Shown here one piece after another: positions 60,011 through 64,000 of a stretch of DNA of 64,000 nt. The notes under the pieces were generated by a model. That model did no database searches. It had not been told where the DNA came from and saw nothing but the letters and a program-made list of their open reading frames with translations. Origin of the DNA: Sulfurospirillum cavolei (GTDB taxonomy: Bacteria > Campylobacterota > Campylobacteria > Campylobacterales > Sulfurospirillaceae); the NCBI RefSeq assembly GCF_001548055.1, contig NZ_AP014724.1:1922001-1986000 (forward strand), in the 5' to 3' direction. Each line of letters begins with the position of its first letter. The stretch's first letter is position 1. The translations under genes and the position numbers were made by a program.

Positions 60011-61561
60011 TTACGATTTTGCACTTTCAAGAAGGGTTTTAGCAAACTGTTTTGCCTCATCGGTAACATGTTCGCCGCTGACCATGCGGGCAAGTTCTTC
60101 CATTCGCTCTTCGCCTTGCAGTTCTCTTACCGAGCTGGTCGATCCTTGCTTCGCAACCAAGAAGTGTTGATCGGCACGTGAAGAGAGTTGCGGCTGATGC
60201 GAAATCGCAAAAATTTGGTACCGCGTACACAGTTGCTTTAAGACGTTGGCAACGCTCATAGACTCCTTTCCGCTCAAATTGGCGTCGATCTCGTCCAAGA
60301 TTAAAACACCTCCGCCGGAGAGTAGAAACGTGTTTTGCACCGCTAAAAACGCCAACCGCAAACGGTTGTATTCACCCGAACTGATTTTCTTCAAATCCAC
60401 TTTGCCCAAAGCGATTTGAACGACGTCGCAACCGTATTCGCTTAAAGTTCCCTCTTGCATGTTTACGCTTAAAGGCGGCATGTAAAGTTGGGATAAATAG
60501 GCGTTCAAATGTTCTTGCAACGCGCTTACATGTAAGCGTCTTTTGTGAGATAAAACCTGCGCCGAAGCCGTGACATCGCTTTCGTATTTGGCAAGAGCTT
60601 TTTCCAAGCGGCTTTTTTCAAACGCTATATTTTCGTAACGCGCCAACTCTTCTTGGCGTTTTGTGCGGTGTTCTAACGCGCCTTCGATCGAACCGTAGCG
60701 TTTTTTCAATTGGGAAATTTTTTCGATGCGATCGAGTAAATTTTCGACGTCGATCTCTTCCAAGGCTTCTAGAGTGTCGCTTTGTTTTTCAAAAATCAAA
60801 CGCAATTCGTTAATACACGCATCGAAAAACGCGGCGTCCGCTTCCATAAGATGCAGTGCTTCGTAAACGCTTGATTCTAAAGCAAAGATTTCAGAGGCTT
60901 TTTGCATCGCCTGTTCGATTTTTTCTTTTTTAGAAAGCGACTTCTTAAACGAAAGCAATTCTTCGTCTTCACCGATTTTAGGCGACACTTCATCGATTTT
61001 AGTAATTTCGAAACGAGCAAATTCTTTTAGATCTTCAATTTTTTTCTCTTCGGCTTCCACGCTTTCAAGCTCGTTTTTTAAGGTAATGTACTCTTGAAAA
61101 AGCGTTTGAAAATGCGCCACGTTTTGAAGGTGCGTTGCTTCATGCGAAGCGCAAACGCCGTCTAAAAGTTCGATTAAGCGTTTCGTGTCGAATTCGCTAC
61201 TGTCTTTAACGCCCAAAGAACTTAAAAACGTACGCGAAATGTCTGAAAGAGCTTTTTTGGAAACGCTTTGTGCATTGATGAAATAGCGCGCACTTTTGGC
61301 TTTCAAAAATTTAAACACGTTGGGACTTTCTTCTTCAAAACCGAACGCTTCCAAACCGAGCTTTTGAGTAATCGTCGCTTCGATAACGTCGGCTTGTGCT
61401 TCGCCATAACCGAATACGCTCAGCATCCCTTGCATTAAAACCGATTTACCCGCGCCGCTAGGCCCCGTAAAAACGATCAAGCCGTTTTGAAACTCGAGCT
61501 CGCACGCCTCAAACGAAAGATGGTTTTTTAACAACAATCGCTCTATCACATGTGCCCCCAA
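60011..61561 (-). CDS. recN: RecN, SMC-like DNA repair ATPase
   Basis: The 516-residue protein has Walker A TGPSGAGKS at the start, a central coiled coil (about 160-340), the signature SSGEYNRLRLAFLAVQ and Walker B GGVLILDEIDANLSGKES. It joins broken DNA ends in double-strand break repair. It is shorter than E. coli RecN, usual for this phylum. It overlaps nadK by 16 bases. Confidence 0.92.
   Translation of the reverse strand: MGAHVIERLLLKNHLSFEACELEFQNGLIVFTGPSGAGKSVLMQGMLSVFGYGEAQADVIEATITQKLGLEAFGFEEESPNVFKFLKAKSARYFINAQSVSKKALSDISRTFLSSLGVKDSSEFDTKRLIELLDGVCASHEATHLQNVAHFQTLFQEYITLKNELESVEAEEKKIEDLKEFARFEITKIDEVSPKIGEDEELLSFKKSLSKKEKIEQAMQKASEIFALESSVYEALHLMEADAAFFDACINELRLIFEKQSDTLEALEEIDVENLLDRIEKISQLKKRYGSIEGALEHRTKRQEELARYENIAFEKSRLEKALAKYESDVTASAQVLSHKRRLHVSALQEHLNAYLSQLYMPPLSVNMQEGTLSEYGCDVVQIALGKVDLKKISSGEYNRLRLAFLAVQNTFLLSGGGVLILDEIDANLSGKESMSVANVLKQLCTRYQIFAISHQPQLSSRADQHFLVAKQGSTSSVRELQGEERMEELARMVSGEHVTDEAKQFAKTLLESAKS
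60523..60538. repeat. 16-bp palindrome CGCTTACATGTAAGCG inside recN
   Basis: Perfect 16-bp palindrome, the longest instance in the window of the repeated TTACATGTAA word. It falls in the coding sequence of the coiled-coil region and so is tolerated or selected in spite of coding. Confidence 0.7.
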
Positions 61562-62421
61562 CGTAACTTCTTTTTCAACACGTCAAAATAGTCATGCTCC
61601 AAACGGTGAATCAACCGTGCACCCTTTTTGGCGATCTTAACGCTGATGCGATCAAAATCGTTCATACTATACGTCTCCTGCCCGTCGATAACGACGACCG
61701 TATCGTCTTCGCTCTCTAACGAAATTTCAAAATCAACCGGCAAAACCAAAGGACGTTGCGTAAGCGAATGCGGGCAAATCGGCGTTAAAATCAAAGCTTC
61801 GGTCAACGGATAGAGCAACGGACCTCCGGCGGAAAGGTTGTATGCGGTCGAACCGGTCGGCGTCGAGACGATAACGCCGTCGCCGTAATAGGTGTTAAAT
61901 AAATGCCCGTCGACGTAAGCGCGTACGGTACTCATGTGAGAGATTTTGGAACGCGACACGACAACGTCGTTAAACGCAACCGCTTTTTGGATATGCCCTT
62001 TGGCGTGTAGGGAGACTTCCAACATCATACGCGTATCGATACGGTAATTTCCGGTAAAAAGTCCTTCGATAAAAGGGCTAATCTCTTCGGTTTGAATATC
62101 CGTCAAAAAGCCCAGTTGTCCGGCGTAAATGCCTAACACGGGCTTGTGATACGCAAAGCTACGACGACACAACGAAATTAGCGTACCGTCTCCACCGAGC
62201 GAAATGAGAAAATCGCTTCGAGCGCACATCGTATCAAAAGGCGTTCCTTCCAATCCGAGCGTTTGCGCGCTCACTTCGTCGATCAGTAACGAAACACCTC
62301 GTCGGTGCAATGCCCCGCGAATTTCGTCGACGAAAATACGAAGCGACGCGTCATTAGGTTTGCTTGTCAGTCCGACGCACGTAATAGCCGATAAAAGTTG
62401 ATTGTGTTGTGTTATCTTCAT
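61546..62421 (-). CDS. nadK: NAD kinase
   Basis: The 291-residue protein has the GGDGT motif (ISLGGDGTLI) and the NAD-binding TPTGSTAYNLSAGGPL. It makes NADP. It is the first gene of a recN-nadK pair and diverges from the lipoprotein gene with about 75 bases between the starts. Confidence 0.94.
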   Translation of the reverse strand: MKITQHNQLLSAITCVGLTSKPNDASLRIFVDEIRGALHRRGVSLLIDEVSAQTLGLEGTPFDTMCARSDFLISLGGDGTLISLCRRSFAYHKPVLGIYAGQLGFLTDIQTEEISPFIEGLFTGNYRIDTRMMLEVSLHAKGHIQKAVAFNDVVVSRSKISHMSTVRAYVDGHLFNTYYGDGVIVSTPTGSTAYNLSAGGPLLYPLTEALILTPICPHSLTQRPLVLPVDFEISLESEDDTVVVIDGQETYSMNDFDRISVKIAKKGARLIHRLEHDYFDVLKKKLRWGHM

Positions 62422-62497
62422 GGAAACTCATTCTACCTTGTATTTTATTAATCATCGATTATGTTATAATTCGCGCCAAATATCACTAGGAGAAAAC

Positions 62498-63067
62498 ATG
62501 AAAACCTTACTGTTTTTTATGGGTATGATGCTCTTGCTTTTGAGCGGTTGTACGTATAAAAATGAAGCTTTGAACCTCGAATCGTATAAAGCCGAGTACA
62601 AAGGCCCTGTTAGCAAAGAGAAAAAAACGGTCTATGTCAGACTCGTTAAAGACCTTCGAGCCGATAAAAAAGTCATCGGTTACGTCGAACAAAAAGGCGA
62701 CACTTTAACCCAATTTTACAGCAACGTCAACTTTGAAGATCGCTATAAAGAAGGTCTTGGCTACGCGTTGAACCTTGCGGGTTTCAACACCGACGCTTCC
62801 GCACAAGCGGCATCTTTGGTCGCGGAAATTTATCTTAAAAATATCCAACTCGTTTATAACGACAAAAATTTCGATGCGAATTTATACGGCGAAATTGAAA
62901 TCGAAGTTATCGTAAGACGCGGTGACGAAGTGATCACGCAAAACTTTAAACAAAAAGGGAGCAAATGGATCGCGCCTTCGTACAACTCTAAAGACTTGGA
63001 GCCCTTTTTATACGGTCTCTTTTCCGATAGTATCGATCAAATCGTAACGCGCTTAACACGGATGTAA
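62498..63067 (+). CDS. YajG-like lipoprotein
   Basis: The 189-residue product has a lipoprotein signal (MKTLLFFMGMMLLLLSGC) and a YajG-type domain (KKTVYVRLVKDLRADKKVIGYV...). AGGAGA precedes the ATG at 62498; an upstream start at 62402 would overlap nadK and hide the signal peptide. Function unknown; outer-membrane anchored by prediction. Confidence 0.8.
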   Translation: MKTLLFFMGMMLLLLSGCTYKNEALNLESYKAEYKGPVSKEKKTVYVRLVKDLRADKKVIGYVEQKGDTLTQFYSNVNFEDRYKEGLGYALNLAGFNTDASAQAASLVAEIYLKNIQLVYNDKNFDANLYGEIEIEVIVRRGDEVITQNFKQKGSKWIAPSYNSKDLEPFLYGLFSDSIDQIVTRLTRM

Positions 63068-63068
63068 C

Positions 63069-63087
63069 GGTAGGAAATTTTCCTACC
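63069..63087. terminator. Bidirectional hairpin between lipoprotein and GGDEF genes
   Basis: GGTAGGAAA and TTTCCTACC form a perfect 9-bp stem around one base. It overlaps the stop of the minus-strand GGDEF gene and directly follows the plus-strand stop. Confidence 0.6.
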
Positions 63088-63922
63088 AACTGCTGATAGA
63101 GACGCGATTTCGTCCGTATTTTTTTGCTAAATAAAGGGCTTGATCGGTCTCTTCAAGTAGTGCTTCTTTATCTAAAATCACATGACTCAAGGCGCAAACA
63201 CCTAAACTAATCGTCGCTTGTACAACCTCTTGTGTCGTCTCGACGGTTGCCATCACGGTTTTTTCAACTTTCTCGCGTAATCTCTCCGCCAAAAGCGACG
63301 CCTCTTTTTTATCGGTATTGGGCGTAATAATGACGATTTCCTCACCGCCGTAGCGAGCTACAACGTCGCTATCGCGTACGGTTTCCATGATAATATTCGA
63401 CAGGTTTTTCAATACTTCGTCTCCGACCGTGTGCCCGTAAACGTCGTTGATTTTTTTAAAATAATCCACATCGACGAGAATCAGGCTCAAAGGAAGTTTA
63501 TAACGCTTGGAAAGAGCGACTTCTTCGGAGAGACGTTGATCGAAGTAGCGTCTATTTTTAAGCCTTGTTAAACCGTCGGTAATGCTTTCTTGCTGCAAAA
63601 GAGCCAAATGTTTCATATCGTTCGCGGTATAAAGTGCCAACTGTCCGACTAAAAAGGCAAACGTACCACCTAAGAAAAGCACCAAAGCGATCATAACCGA
63701 GATAAACGAAGAGGTGTCTTTGTGTACCCAAAGATCGTATCCTAAAACCAGATAGCCGATTAAAAAAGAGAGAATCAAAACACTCAAAGTTTTCCACTGA
63801 CGAATCAGCTTTTGATCCGTCAAATCTAAAATTAACTGATTAATAGGTCGAAGAGATCGTATTAAAAAGAAAGCTCCTACGGCTAAAAGCGTTAGCTCTA
63901 GGCAAATCATTACATTGTTCAT
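63083..63922 (-). CDS. Membrane-bound diguanylate cyclase (GGDEF)
   Basis: The protein (279 aa from the ATG at 63922; a GTG at 63940 would add 6 residues) has three N-terminal membrane helices (about 5-100) and a GGDEF domain. The active-site signature is ARYGGEEIVII, with I instead of F. An RXXD inhibitory site (RDSD) precedes it. It probably makes cyclic di-GMP in response to an unknown membrane signal. The remaining 78 bases to the window end hold no gene. Confidence 0.87.
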   Translation of the reverse strand: MNNVMICLELTLLAVGAFFLIRSLRPINQLILDLTDQKLIRQWKTLSVLILSFLIGYLVLGYDLWVHKDTSSFISVMIALVLFLGGTFAFLVGQLALYTANDMKHLALLQQESITDGLTRLKNRRYFDQRLSEEVALSKRYKLPLSLILVDVDYFKKINDVYGHTVGDEVLKNLSNIIMETVRDSDVVARYGGEEIVIITPNTDKKEASLLAERLREKVEKTVMATVETTQEVVQATISLGVCALSHVILDKEALLEETDQALYLAKKYGRNRVSISSW

Positions 63923-64000
63923 GCTACCCCGAATCCTCACAAATTAAAAACCATATGCTCAAGGATTGTACCACAAAAAAGAGTAATCGCCTCTAAAATA

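Noticed and set aside
1-64000. CRISPR array, rRNA or tRNA genes
   Set aside because: No regularly spaced direct repeats, no rRNA-like stretch and no recognisable tRNA cloverleaf with conserved T-loop were seen by eye.

Overview
The window reads as chromosome of a Campylobacterota (epsilonproteobacterium) close to Sulfurospirillum or Wolinella. Evidence: an nrfHAIJ nitrite-ammonification operon with a fused CcsBA-type synthase (NrfI), Crp/Fnr regulators without iron-sulfur cysteines, a six-subunit-core hyf group 4 [NiFe]-hydrogenase, a short ArgO-type N-acetylglutamate synthase, and two housekeeping blocks whose gene order recalls Campylobacter (glnS/gltX-like/yggT/slt/lipoprotein/mobB/fbp/metG, and pbp2/engB/lptA/lptC/kdsC/rlpA/mltD/tatD/cbrR/recN/nadK). 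Species assignment is inference.

Layout. 1-3.8 kb: accessory edge with a decayed gene, an unknown small protein, a DinJ/YafQ toxin-antitoxin pair with a clear operator, a nicotinate phosphoribosyltransferase and an EamA transporter. 4.25-13.8 kb: hyfABCEFGHI-hyfJ-hycI operon for a membrane-bound hydrogenase, with its own maturation protease. 13.8-22.6 kb (minus): a tightly packed nine-gene operon (two secreted rhodaneses, VTT membrane protein, Fe-S/CCG oxidoreductase, second VTT protein, a 1002-residue radical SAM-methyltransferase-DUF5714 fusion, then a three-gene NitT/TauT-type ABC importer). Divergent from it, 22.8-25.2 kb (plus), are a methylthioribose-kinase homologue and a DUF2064-glycosyltransferase fusion. 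25.3-26.3 kb: lrgAB. 26.3-34.6 kb (minus): a PilJ/NarX-type sensor with no output domain, a Crp/Fnr regulator, nrfJ, nrfI, nrfA, nrfH and a second Crp/Fnr regulator. 34.7-37.4 kb: a receiver-only protein, a complete IS3-family element and a 5'-truncated hydrolase. 37.5-48.7 kb: translation and housekeeping genes on the plus strand. 48.7-64 kb: cell-envelope, repair and signalling genes, mostly on the minus strand.

Most interesting system: the 13.8-25.2 kb locus. The large fusion has a CX3CX2C radical SAM site and a methyltransferase domain with the three cysteines that bind arsenic in ArsM enzymes, at matching spacing. A kinase of the 5-methylthioribose family and DUF2064/GT2 proteins of the types found beside arsenosugar-type radical SAM genes lie divergently. 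I infer a pathway that methylates a metalloid or other thiophilic atom, attaches a ribose-derived group, phosphorylates it and glycosylates it. The substrate is not shown by the sequence.

Other notable points: a glutamyl-tRNA synthetase homologue that has lost both class I signature motifs sits directly behind a GlnRS with a GatB/YqeY-type tail; the palindrome TTACATGTAA is strongly over-represented across the window but absent from the hyf operon; a 35-bp intergenic repeat with a conserved hairpin occurs twice.
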